Below, in pieces: positions 26,236 through 32,859 of a DNA stretch of 64,000 bases. The position numbers were made by a program, and so were the translations under genes. The stretch's first letter is position 1. Every line of letters begins with the position of its first letter. This DNA comes from Nelumbo lutea (Eukaryota; Streptophyta; Magnoliopsida; Proteales; Nelumbonaceae). The stretch is from the NCBI GenBank assembly GCA_022828595.1, contig JAKGHH010000002.1:44114222-44178221 (forward strand). The letters are read 5' to 3'. The notes beneath the pieces are model-generated. The model had not been told where the DNA came from. It made no database searches and saw only the letters and a program-made list of their open reading frames with translations.

Positions 26236-26539
26236 GGTTTATTTTTTTTGTAAACAGAAATCAACCGGTGTTGAAGAAAAACCGACCAACTCAGATTGGA
26301 TCGGATCGGTTTGATCGGTTTGGGTCTTGTTATGAACAACCCTAACTTCTTCATCGGTATTTTTTATGTAAATCTTGACTTTCCAGCTATTGCATTTGAC
26401 ATGCAGGTATGTAGTTATGGTCCCAGATCCAAGATTGGATAGTTCTTTTCATGAAGCTGCTGATGAAGTTCTAAGTTCATTGTCTGATTTCAACCCAAGC
26501 AACTGGGGCTTGCCCCCATTCAAAGATGTTTCGAGCTAA
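385..26539 (+). CDS. GPP: Glycerol-3-phosphatase-like HAD phosphatase, 3' five exons
   Basis: HAD-superfamily phosphatase of the plant GPP1/GPP2 type, which dephosphorylates small phosphate esters such as glycerol-3-phosphate (family knowledge). Exons are 385-609, 6460-6520, 6699-6846, 7020-7099 and 26407-26539: 647 coding bases, phases agree throughout, all junctions GT-AG. The first visible exon starts inside the codon for the D of [10 protein letters not shown]. Motif II lies in CVATG, motif III is the K of KKGKPSPD, and the acidic motif IV is [16 protein letters not shown]. The C-terminus is [11 protein letters not shown] then TAA. The motif I nucleophile (DxDG), normally just before DTEKFY, must lie in an exon left of the window. 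About 214 residues are visible of a usual 240 or so. No stop or frameshift was seen, so the gene looks functional despite introns of 5.85 and 19.3 kb. Exact substrate is uncertain because family members differ. Confidence 0.92.
881..942 (-). mobile_element. Possible 46-bp poly(A) retro-insertion with TSD
   Basis: 'atgcatgg' occurs at 881-888 and again at 935-942. The DNA between starts with 'ag' and a run of T, which is a poly(A) tail read on the minus strand, preceded on that strand by 'ggtgcttcattc'. The tail is not directly against the duplication, so this is weaker than the similar sites in this window. Confidence 0.4.
1116..1155 (+). mobile_element. 14-bp poly(A)-tailed insertion flanked by 13-bp TSD
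   Basis: The 13-mer 'aaatatttctgct' lies at 1116-1128 and 1143-1155. The 14 bases between are 'attgataaaaaaac'. They match the very 3' end of LINE copies in this window, for example 'ttattgataaaaaa' at about 20080-20095. It looks like an extremely 5'-truncated LINE insertion. Confidence 0.6.
1592..1886 (+). repeat. 5' LTR of the copia remnant
   Basis: 295 bp with inverted TGTTAA/TTAACA termini and a TATA-like 'atatatatag' near 1790. The PBS starts at the next base. Confidence 0.65.
2491..3000. mobile_element. hAT-type MITE, 8-bp TSD
   Basis: Left end 'tagtggtgctca', right end 'tgagcacacccct' plus A, and identical 8-bp duplications 'attttgat' at 2483-2490 and 3001-3008. The interior is AT-rich with repeated 'accggttcggtt'-type subterminal words. 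It sits in the copia gag coding sequence and has no coding capacity. Confidence 0.85.
3131..3716 (+). mobile_element. 5'-truncated LINE (RNase H end) with 13-bp TSD
   Basis: Duplications 'aactagtctcttg' at 3118-3130 and 3717-3729 bound a segment ending in poly(A). The coding part reads [15 protein letters not shown], then [19 protein letters not shown], then a degenerate C-terminus: the RNase H domain of a plant L1-type LINE. Stops interrupt it, for example after LIVEGD. It lies inside the copia remnant and is therefore younger than it. Confidence 0.85.
4088..4977. mobile_element. PIF/Harbinger (Tourist)-like MITE, TTA TSD
   Basis: The left end 'ggatgcgtttggtt' and the reverse complement of the right end, 'gggtccagttagtt', are related inverted repeats. 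TTA flanks both sides (4085-4087, 4978-4980). The subterminal parts are 'ggaatcagaat'-type repeats and the interior is extremely AT-rich. No coding capacity. Termini and TTA duplication fit the Tourist type. Confidence 0.7.
4751..4792 (+). mobile_element. 18-bp poly(A)-tailed insertion flanked by 12-bp TSD
   Basis: 'tttcttatagta' at 4751-4762 and 4781-4792 flanks 'cattcatcaaaaaaaaaa'. A non-templated-looking A10 tail next to the second copy is the signature of target-primed reverse transcription. The insertion lies inside the AT-rich core of the Tourist-like MITE. Confidence 0.65.
5065..5745 (+). mobile_element. 5'-truncated LINE, RNase H end
   Basis: The frame reads [20 protein letters not shown] (end of the zf-RVT region) and then a degraded RNase [36 protein letters not shown]. 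The segment that should carry the first catalytic Asp (the NFDG motif) is missing, and a frameshift separates the halves. It lies in the same copia remnant. I did not find its TSD. Confidence 0.75.
6180..6425 (+). repeat. LTR-like remnant in GPP intron
   Basis: 'gctaatgggcctgttgg', a short GCCC palindrome and a pyrimidine-rich tract resemble the copia LTRs at 18225-18492 and 18563-18898. No termini or TSD identified. It lies just before the exon starting at 6460, so it forms part of that intron's 3' end. Confidence 0.35.
6460..6520 (+). CDS. GPP: GPP-like gene, short internal exon (motif II)
   Basis: A 61-bp exon reading [20 protein letters not shown]. It is bounded by 'catag' and 'gtatga', and both edges split Gly codons that match the neighbouring exons. 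Confidence 0.9.
6699..6846 (+). CDS. GPP: GPP-like gene, internal exon (motif III lysine)
   Basis: A 148-bp exon from [13 protein letters not shown] through [13 protein letters not shown] to AAAKRFK. Acceptor 'ggcag', donor 'gtatca'. It carries the conserved HAD lysine and leaves in phase 0. Confidence 0.9.
7020..7099 (+). CDS. GPP: GPP-like gene, internal exon (motif IV)
   Basis: An 80-bp exon reading [18 protein letters not shown] through AAKNAG. Acceptor 'gactag', donor 'gtaagt'. It ends with the first two bases of a Met codon, completed 19.3 kb downstream. Confidence 0.9.
7100..7859. other. Start of last GPP intron, no gene
   Basis: AT-rich intronic DNA after the donor at 7100. I see no gene and no clear repeat before the copia gag fragment. 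Confidence 0.5.
7860..8110 (+). mobile_element. Ty1/copia gag fragment
   Basis: Broken frames read WSMKIYIGG and then [20 protein letters not shown], the conserved start of plant copia gag. Stops and frameshifts follow. The boundaries are approximate. Confidence 0.55.
8330..9810 (-). mobile_element. LINE, 5'-truncated (zf-RVT and RNase H)
   Basis: Read on the minus strand: [18 protein letters not shown], then a zf-RVT region with [18 protein letters not shown] (9110-9451), ending [13 protein letters not shown], then RNase H with [12 protein letters not shown] (8739-9068) and a 3' tail near 8330. Catalytic motifs beyond the first Asp are degraded. It abuts the 3' end of the LINE at 9930-15620. 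The domain order is normal for plant L1 elements with C-terminal RNase H. Confidence 0.8.
10403..11177. mobile_element. hAT-like element made of a GC-hairpin tandem repeat, 9-bp TSD
   Basis: 'ggcttccac' at 10394-10402 and 11178-11186 flanks an element with short inverted termini (gatagttgtca / tggaaactat). The LINE frame resumes across it (PPRVEA... to ...EAFAWLL), proving insertion. Most of the interior is a degenerate repeat of about 50 bp. The right subterminal part has 'cctaggcgactaagcgct'-type sequence. No transposase. Confidence 0.75.
10565..11080 (+). repeat. Degenerate ~50-bp tandem repeat with GGGG...CCCC hairpins
   Basis: The core 'ggaacaaaaacaggggct' with 'ttgccccttcttcat' recurs about ten times with increasing divergence rightward. 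The three units from 10575 are nearly identical. Each unit can form a small hairpin of the type 'ggggctttgcccc'. Open frames here are a by-product of the repeat. Confidence 0.8.
12728..12933. mobile_element. 206-bp hAT-type MITE, 8-bp TSD
   Basis: Inverted termini 'caaggttcaaa' at both ends, and duplications 'ctcccagc' / 'ctcccaac' at 12720-12727 and 12934-12941. The interior carries 'atacgcccctac' motifs and an inverted 'accggttcaggggg'. It interrupts the RT domain of the minus-strand LINE. Confidence 0.8.
14189..15455. mobile_element. Solo LTR, 1.27 kb, TSD ttcac/ctcac
   Basis: TGTTAG...CCAACA termini, flanked by 'ttcac' (14184-14188) and 'ctcac' (15456-15460). The LINE endonuclease frame continues on either side. 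A TATA-like 'ttataaaagagg' at about 15106-15117 suggests plus orientation. No internal domain remains, so it probably arose by LTR-LTR recombination. Superfamily unknown. Confidence 0.75.
15950..16217. mobile_element. hAT-like MITE copy (same family as 37242-37555)
   Basis: The segment separates 'WKVERG' from the FADDTL block of the LINE RT. It shares 'ttggtcaacgaac', 'ttttggccatttt' and 'gaaccggacagt' type sequence with 37242-37555, and its right end '...ttttaaaatccttg' matches that family's end. The left end and TSD are unclear. Confidence 0.45.
16349..16765. mobile_element. hAT-type MITE ('taggaatggcaa'), 8-bp TSD
   Basis: Ends 'taggaatggcaa' and 'ttgccatcccta' are inverted repeats. Flanks 'catagtag' and 'cttattag' agree at 6 of 8. 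Subterminal GC blocks are 'ccccatccccg' words and the middle is AT-rich. It splits the LINE between the SCIVVG and [10 protein letters not shown] parts. Confidence 0.75.
17525..18492 (+). mobile_element. Ty1/copia 3' fragment: RNase H plus 3' LTR
   Basis: [20 protein letters not shown] and [11 protein letters not shown] are the end of copia RT. RNase H follows: [33 protein letters not shown], then [21 protein letters not shown] polypurine stretch 'cttgaggggcaa' precedes an LTR starting TGTAAAGAG at 18225. Part of RNase H is duplicated in tandem, since YTDADW is encoded twice at 17690-17770. The element is 5'-truncated and lies in a LINE, producing a hybrid open frame (17304-17756) that is not a real gene. 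Confidence 0.8.
18563..18898 (+). mobile_element. Solo copia LTR, 336 bp, TSD atttg
   Basis: It starts TGTAGAGAGACTGG and is flanked by 'atttg' at 18558-18562 and 18899-18903. It is related to the LTR at 18225-18492. The LINE frame is split exactly here. Confidence 0.7.
20100..22018 (-). mobile_element. LINE fragment (linker, RT, start of zf-RVT)
   Basis: On the minus strand: [19 protein letters not shown] and [10 protein letters not shown] (linker), [20 protein letters not shown] and [17 protein letters not shown] (RT, 21420-21647), [20 protein letters not shown] (21049-21315), then post-RT sequence with FLWDPGNEK and [18 protein letters not shown] near 20420. Both ends are lost: the plus-strand LINE tail lies on the left and another LINE tail on the right. 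It contains a 140-bp internal tandem duplication. Confidence 0.8.
21553..21832 (-). repeat. 140-bp tandem duplication inside LINE RT
   Basis: The block starting 'tcgcaacattcatg' at 21553 is repeated from 21693 with few differences. It duplicates the RT start codons for the [13 protein letters not shown] region and the preceding linker. Confidence 0.85.
22019..22305 (-). mobile_element. Short LINE 3' end
   Basis: A T-run at 22016-22023 (poly(A) on the minus strand) is followed by 3' UTR and a degraded RNase H C-terminus. The minus strand reads [16 protein letters not shown] residues near 22200 and [12 protein letters not shown] near 22250. It is inserted where the neighbouring LINE reads GDGNSKFFH. 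Confidence 0.7.
22311..22520. repeat. Possible MITE left end
   Basis: 'caaggtttaaaatgttga' resembles the CAAGG hAT-type termini of 12728-12933. No matching right end was found, so it may be a truncated copy. Confidence 0.3.
22595..24605 (+). mobile_element. LINE, RT to RNase H, degraded
   Basis: Plus-strand pieces: [62 protein letters not shown] near 22980, then post-RT sequence, [18 protein letters not shown] and [18 protein letters not shown] (24060-24260), then RNase H start [15 protein letters not shown] to [11 protein letters not shown]. It stops in mid RNase H at about 24605. Many frameshifts and stops. Closely related to the LINE at 15630-20096. Confidence 0.8.
24606..25345. repeat. 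AT-rich foldback-like element with purine microsatellites
   Basis: Both edges carry copies of 'aagtacttattttaagt'; the right part ends 'gttcccaagtaggggc'. Inside are (GA)n and (GAA)n tracts. It looks like a MITE that truncates the LINE RNase H on its left. Termini not certain. Confidence 0.4.
24871..24930 (+). repeat. (GA)n-(GAA)n microsatellite
   Basis: An uninterrupted GA run followed by a GAA run. Confidence 0.9.
25900..26344. mobile_element. hAT-type MITE, 8-bp TSD, with (TA)n
   Basis: Ends 'tagggctgttcatg' and 'tatgaacaaccct' plus A are inverted repeats. Duplications 'actttttc' / 'acttcttc' lie at 25892-25899 and 26345-26352. Subterminal 'tcggtttgggt' words and a (TA)n core at about 26196-26230. 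It sits 60 bp upstream of the last GPP exon. Confidence 0.85.
26407..26539 (+). CDS. GPP: GPP-like gene, last exon
   Basis: After 'atgcag' the frame continues [20 protein letters not shown] and ends FKDVSS with TAA at 26537-26539. It joins in phase to the exon ending at 7099. Confidence 0.9.
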
Positions 26540-27785
26540 AGTCGCATGTCACATCTACACTTTTAACATTTTCTGTTGTCAGTAGAGAACAATCCATTGA
26601 TTATCTAGAGCATTAGGAAACATAAATAAAAAAGATCATTTATCAAGATTTGCTAAAACAGTGTTTTTTATGACTACTTTCGAGGTTAAGTAACCTTATC
26701 ATTTTTGTTCTCAAAGAAAATGTGTGTTAGTCACTCGACACTAAACTTGCTTTATCTGTTTAATTGACTGCATCAATTGATTATTTTTGGAATGACATTC
26801 TATTTTAGCACTAAGTTCTACAATTGCAACCAAGATTTTACGCTCCTAAAAGAGAATTGAAAAAGGACATACGAAAATACATCTTTTCTAGATAAATGAT
26901 TGTTGAACAATCAAATAAACAAAAGCATGCTATAAATGATTGCAAAACAATCAAATAAACATAAGCAAGTAATATAAATGTTTGTAGAAATGTAAAACAT
27001 TAAAACTGAATGGGCTTTCGGGTGTCTACAAGACTAAAATCAGTTGAACTTCTAGGTGTCAACCAAATCCGAACAGAAGGTTTATGGGTGCATACTAAAC
27101 CTACAATGGTTGAACACCTCTAATATAACATATATAACAATGTAAGCACAAATCCAAGTATCCAACAAATGCCTAAACATGTTGATAATCATATGAAGTA
27201 AATTATATTAATTTGTTAACTACAGGTTCAAAGTTCAAACTCTTGAAGAGATTTAGCAAAACTCAGTGAGAAACAATTAAGTCAAAAGGTAGCTCAATTT
27301 TTCTCACTATAGAACTGATAAAGCTCAATGATATCGTGTTCTAAATGAAATTCTTGCTCACAAATGCTCTTTCAAATAATAGTTTTCTCACCGATTGATT
27401 TTTTCGTTGTTCTCAAGTCAAAAACCATTGATTTATAGTCGTCGAGTGAATATGGCTGTTTGAAATCCGTTATTAATCCATACTAAGAACTGTTCAGATT
27501 AAATTCTCAATAAGACAGAAGATATACCATAAAAGATAATAACCGTTATGCCTTCAAACAGTCAAACTTTTCTATAATACTATTCGACTACTCTCTCTTG
27601 ATAGTCGACTAGCTACTTATCCCTGTCTCGGATGTGAGACATAATTGGCTCATGATATACTATAGTCGATTACTGAATAGTGTTTATTCATTTCTGGCCT
27701 CGACTGTTAAGGGTAATCAATTATCGGTTTATGGGAATAGTGTCTACATAGTCAACTACCCACTATTCACAAAATTAGAAACTTA
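26540..27785 (-). repeat. GPP 3' flank, then SIRE-like LTR-related sequence
   Basis: After the 3' UTR, 26860-27780 shares words and order with 32690-34480: 'atcaaataaacaa' repeats, 'cgggtgtctacaagac' phrases and 'tagtcgactac' motifs. I read this as a minus-oriented copia LTR remnant. Both ends are unclear. Confidence 0.4.
26625..26630 (+). promoter_or_regulatory. Candidate poly(A) signal of the GPP-like gene
   Basis: AATAAA about 86 bp after the stop codon. Position suits a plant 3' UTR, but the motif is weak evidence in AT-rich DNA. Confidence 0.4.
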
Positions 27786-28137
27786 GGTATTGTTTGACGA
27801 GTCTTTTTGGGATGATCTCCCAACAATGTTTGATGGCCAAAAGATCTAATGAGCTTTTGGGGGTCTTGCCTTTAAATATCTAGACAGTTTAGTAAGTATC
27901 CTTGTTTATCATGGCCTATGTAGTTGTTAAATAAAAGATTTTAGGTGCAGAAAGACAAAAAACTTCAAATGAAGTTCTTAGATTTTTTAGCCATTTTGGA
28001 CTTCTGTGAGCTTTTAAGGGCATGATAGATCTCTCTAGCTTCCTAGCATTCATTGCCAGGTGGAGAAAAAACAAATTTTAGTCTTTCAAGCTTTGATAAT
28101 CCCAAAAGACCACACAAAAAGACTTGTCGAATGCCCC
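27786..28137. mobile_element. Foldback MITE with ~25-bp inverted termini
   Basis: 'ggtattgtttgacgagtct' at the left and the reverse complement of 'agacttgtcgaatgcccc' at the right form imperfect inverted repeats, each next to a run of T or A. No clear TSD. Confidence 0.55.
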
Positions 28138-28565
28138 CTCAGATTTCCATTCCAAAGGTCCAAAAATGGTTTCTTTAGGCCTATAATCTTAGATTATTAC
28201 TTTTGGAGCCTAGAAACACCTAAGAATTAGACCTACTACTAGCCATTGGTTTCTAAGATTAGGTTAATCAAGATTGGTTGATTTTAAGCTTATAAAGTGC
28301 ATCTCCCCAAGTTCCTCTTTCAAAACCCTGGTCTTCCCAGGCCTCTCTCTCAAGACCTGGTCTCACTAGGCACAACAAATTCATATTTCATGCATCTAGA
28401 TACTTAAATCTCATGATCATACATACTTAGCATTTAACAATTCATATACTTAAATCTCATGTTCAAATGCTCACAAGTTTATATACACATGCTTACATGA
28501 TTCATAACCATAAGTTATATATTATCCTTTATGAGTACATACTAGTAATTGATACTTTTTCTTTG

Positions 28566-28731
28566 GAATGGCATAGTTCTATCTTGCAAAGCTAGTACTT
28601 AATACATGGATATATGTATACCTGAATCTCTGAGTTCATACTTGTGATAGCAATTTTGAACTCATAGATTCAAGTACACATATATCCACGTTTTAAGTGC
28701 TAGCTTTGCAAAATCAAATTCATGCCACATG
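28566..28731. repeat. Imperfect inverted repeat (foldback), ~75-bp arms
   Basis: The 'ttgcaaagctagtactt' arm on the left pairs with 'aagtgctagctttgcaaa' on the right. Pairing extends outward to 'ggcat...atgcc' and inward through the 'tatatgtatac' and 'ctctgagttca' segments. No coding potential. Confidence 0.75.
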
Positions 28732-28937
28732 CTTAAGTTCCGTAAGGCTCAATTTGGAAGGAGTACAAATACAAATTTGTAGAGTGCAAAACCTTGTATT
28801 TTATATTATAACTGCTCAAAATTACTTGCCCTACACACAAAATCACTTCTGCTCATGCTTATGATAATATATGCCTCACATATTCAAGACACTTATATCG
28901 ATATCATATTTTTGTAGTAATTGGCTATTAATCTCTT

Positions 28938-29103
28938 GGGAGTAAAATCAGCCCCCCACAACGTCCTACAGTACATCCCCACCGTGTATTGAAAATATCT
29001 CCTGGTGATGGCATCATCATTTCTGATATCATCATCGGGAAATGTTTTCAATACATAGTGAGGATGTACTGTAGGATGTTGTGGGGGGGGTGATTTAATC
29101 TCA
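28938..29103. repeat. Near-perfect ~165-nt foldback hairpin
   Basis: The left arm with 'gtcctacagtacatcc' pairs with the right arm 'ggatgtactgtaggat'. Pairing runs on through 'gtattgaaaa' / 'ttttcaatac' to a short loop near 29015. The outer ends 'agtaaaatca' / 'tgatttaat' also pair. It may be a short MITE or a hairpin RNA locus. Confidence 0.8.
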
Positions 29104-29559
29104 TCCTTTGGGGGTTGTTCTCTTTCAAAACCCTAGGGGTTGACTCTGCTAAACCCCTTAGTGGATGGTTTCTACTAAAGCAGTAATAAATGATGAAATC
29201 AAACCCAAACCTCATTCTATCATGCGACAAACTCATTTCAGAAGAAAAAAAAAAACACGAATCATAGGGTTTGCAAATAGATCAAATTTAGGGAGTGCCG
29301 TCAAGACCTACAAAATCTTGAATACGTAAAACAAATCTGTTTAGCTCGATCTCAAAAGAATTCAAGTTTGTAAAGTCAACATCATGACCTCACTACGTTA
29401 TTGCCTCATGATCTTGCTCTGTAACCATGCCTCATGCCTCACTCCATCACCCTGTTGTTTTAATACCGCCCCTAAAAGCCTTCTATATATCATCTTGACC
29501 TCGCTCCTAAAACAACACTACTTTGGGCTCAACCTTGTTTCCTAAAAAACTTAGCCTCC

Positions 29560-29800
29560 TTCCAGAATCTCTCTAAAATTTCTTTAGAATTTTGAAAGCT
29601 AATCTTTCTAAAATTTCTTCAAAAACATTGAGAGTTAATTTTTATAAAATCTCTTCATAATTTTGGGGGCTATTTTTTCTAAAATCTTTTCAGAACTTTA
29701 AAGGCTAATCTTTCTAAGCATTCTTCAAACATTTGGGGGTTGATTTTTTTTTAAATCTCTTCAAAGTCTTGGGGATTAATCTTCCTTGAAATTTCCTAAG
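29560..29800 (-). repeat. Minisatellite, ~48-bp degenerate units
   Basis: 'tctaaaatttcttcaaaa' followed by 'gggggctaatctt'-type text recurs five to six times with substitutions. No protein frame is conserved. Confidence 0.65.
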
Positions 29801-30004
29801 AAACAATTTCAATACATAAAATTGATTTTGACAGCTTTGATTCTTCAATTCCACTCCCAGTTGAAGTACAATAGTTAAAGCACTTAACTCGTTTTTTTTT
29901 TTTTTTTTGCTTAATGAAGGGCTCTCGGGACTAATGTGAGAAAATGGATTTATATAAATGCATAAGCCCGATTGAATCAAAATACACCCTGTCAAGCCTA
30001 TGCA

Positions 30005-31405
30005 TTTTGATGATAACAAGCTTATTAAGAATACTAATGATTTGTGCTAAGTTTACAGCTGCTTCCACTAAAATGATTAACAAATATTAGATGAAGCAAA
30101 GTAGTATAAAAGCATTGAGTGGTTGTCTTTCATTGATGAATTTCTCCAAAAAAGAAGTCTAGCTACCTAAGTTGAAAGAAGAAGAACATGATTCAAGTCC
30201 AAAGAAGTTTTCATTTTGTTATGTTAAGTCAGTAGCTTGGGATACACACAATAAGCTCAGTGGTCGACCAATCTCAGTAAACATGAACCTTAGAGACTAT
30301 AATGATTAGAATAGGTTCTTAGTTACTCCTAAACCTAAAACTTTGTTAATCTCTCTTTGGAAGCCTAACGAATAAATTTCTGGACCAATGGGATAATTCT
30401 GGTCAAGGTTCCAAGGTTTTGAACAGTAAGGAATTGAACACCCAAAATGATGAATCGACTACCCTTGACAGCTAATGCATGTATTAAGTTAATGTTGATG
30501 AGTTGACTACTCATCCTGATGAGTTAACTGCCTTTGATAGCCGAGGCATGAATTGTAGTTTCACTATTCATGAATCGACTACTAATTTTGATGAGTCAAC
30601 CGCTTTCGATAGCCGATAATTGGGACCAAGTGATTAGTCATCTAACAGATGCAGGTTAATTAACTAATAAAGAAAAAAGATTCCATCTTTCGATTAGTAG
30701 TCAACTAACAAAATTTATTAGTTGATTATCAATCATGAGACCATTTAAAGGCTAAGAGGCTAGTTACTTCTTTTAGCCTTCTATATGCTGGGGCTAAGTT
30801 TTGAACTTTGCCAATAATGGTTGGTAGCTAAACCAACTAATCTCTAACAGTCATAAAGTCTCAACATCTGGAAAATGATGTTTGAGGGTTGAAGAAGAGC
30901 ATGAACTTAATTTGCATTACATCTACTATATTAAGAACATTGTCTATGACCAAGAGTTTGACAAAAGAGAAGAGTTTTCTACGATTTAATTAGTTTATGT
31001 GAGAAAAATCGAGTAGCCCTTGTTTCTACAATGGTTTGAGAACCTCTTCATATGTTGAGATTATTATTGTATTGTTTCTTTCGTTGTTGATATTAGTATG
31101 CTTGTACTTGTTCATATTTGACTAATTAGGTGCTTTCATTTGTATCTATGCTTTATTGATATATCATTTTCAATCTATGGGTATTCAAGGTTGAGAACAC
31201 CAAGTTATGGTAGGGACAACACCAGAAAAGTTATCTAGGTATAGCAGGCACTCGGAAGCTTTACTAAGTTATACTGGTTTGAGTCATTTGACTAACACCG
31301 TTGCGTTCAGTCAGTTTGTAATATTAGAAGTCTCAAGAAGGGTCCTGAGTAGAGGACATAGACCGGGGTTGGCCAAAGCTCTCGAAAAATCTTCAATGTG
31401 CTTTT
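30005..31405 (+). mobile_element. SIRE/Maximus-like copia LTR sequence
   Basis: It starts with 'ttttgatgataacaagc', typical of large SIRE-type LTRs. It carries repeated 'gaatcgactac' / 'gatgagttgactac' motifs (30440-30740) and ends with 'gaccggggttggcc', as U5 regions of that lineage do (family knowledge). Its 3' part is cut by a minus-strand LINE tail. No internal domains adjoin it. Confidence 0.5.
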
Positions 31406-31760
31406 TCTTTTTTGTGATCCTTATTTTATTTTATTTTATCTATCAATAACAGAAACTTTATTAATTAAGAAAAAATTTATGAAGCTTTAGATACAATAAG
31501 GGGGAGATAAAAAGTTTTAGCTCCCCATCAACAAATTACAATGAAAGGAGATTAAAGATTAACCCAAAAGATAGACTCCTTATTCACCCCTTGCTTGGCC
31601 AATCCATCTGCAAAAGAATTAGTGATCCTCTTCACTCAGCTGCATTGTATCTCAATGCCCCTACACAGTAATAATTTTTTTTTTTCTTTTTATTATTGTA
31701 CCTCCACAAACCACTGTCATCTTTCTTGCAATCCTTATTTGTTTGGTTATTGCATTCACA
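31406..31760 (-). mobile_element. 5'-truncated LINE 3' end
   Basis: On the minus strand, an RNase H C-terminus with [16 protein letters not shown] codons near 31600 (degraded), a 3' UTR, and an end '...ttattgatagataaaa'. Very similar to the LINE at 42592-43262. The 5' boundary is approximate and an added T-run at 31675 may mark another small insertion. Confidence 0.65.
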
Positions 31761-31859
31761 AGCACATAACGACCTTCACATTACTTTACGTTGCATATTT
31801 TTTTTGTAGAAAGCCTTAGGTCCAAAGAGGGAAAGCTTTCCAACTACCCAACTCACCCC

Positions 31860-32140
31860 CTCTTAGGTCAGCTACTTGGGTCAATTAACTTGATTTAGAT
31901 CGAGCCGGTTCAAGCTAATTAATTAAGTAAATGTGCATCAATTCAAGGGAAGGAACCTTTTGTAATATGATAAAAGGGTAAAGTCGATAAAAGAATAACA
32001 TATTAAAACTTGTTATAAATAAGCCTCTCCATACTCATATGGAGGACCCTTTTGGGGATCACACATTCGGGAAACCCACATCTCCTCTCTTGAAATCACC
32101 TCTCACTCCCTCTCTTTTCTCTAGCACGAATCTCACACTG

Positions 32141-32172
<32 letters not shown>

Positions 32173-32370
32173 GGATTTTATTGACAATAGTGTCACCTAA
32201 ACCTTAAGAGGCTTGACCACAACCATACTCCCCAAGCTTACAAGTACCACTCCAATCTACTCCAACTGCCCAACATACCTAGGTATTTGACCCTAGAAGG
32301 ATTCCATTGATTGGCATATCAAAAGTAAAGTACTCTAACATCAAGTACCATTATCAAGTCATGAGTGTTG
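31860..32370 (+). repeat. Possible solo LTR
   Basis: It has promoter-like 'ttataaataagcctctcc' (about 32014-32031) followed by 'ctcatatggagg' and a CT-rich tract including (TC)n at 32140-32170, an arrangement usual for an LTR. Ends and TSD not found. Confidence 0.35.
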
Positions 32371-32379
32371 CCTAGAGGC

Positions 32380-32819
32380 TGACTCCAAGTGCTAAATAGT
32401 AAATACAATGTAGCAAACAAATAAAAAATAAAAAATAAAAGGAAAAACACAAAGCACATAAAAAATAGAGGTTCAACTCTCCTGGTCTACGTCCTCTCCC
32501 CAGGCACATCACCTAAGAATTCCAATCTATTATATATACAGTTAGGCTTAACCAAGTGCCAACCATTGGAACTAATGGCCTTATCCATAGGAGGGTGAAT
32601 TAGGTATAGTTTAAAACTTTGAATAGTTCAAGTTCAAATACCTTCCTTGAAATCTGAAGTTAAGCCTTCTTGAAGATTCAAATGAACTTGTAGTGGAATA
32701 AAGACTTACAGTACTCAGCAGTAAATCAAAATATTGTTCAATATGATTAATTTTACTGTTGAACGATGAACAATAGTTTCAATCAAATAAACAAGGTAAT
32801 CACAAAGGCTGCAACAGTT

Positions 32820-32859
<40 letters not shown>

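Noticed and set aside
29048..29236. Short minus-strand frame overlapping the hairpin
   Set aside because: It overlaps one arm of the foldback and has no conserved features.
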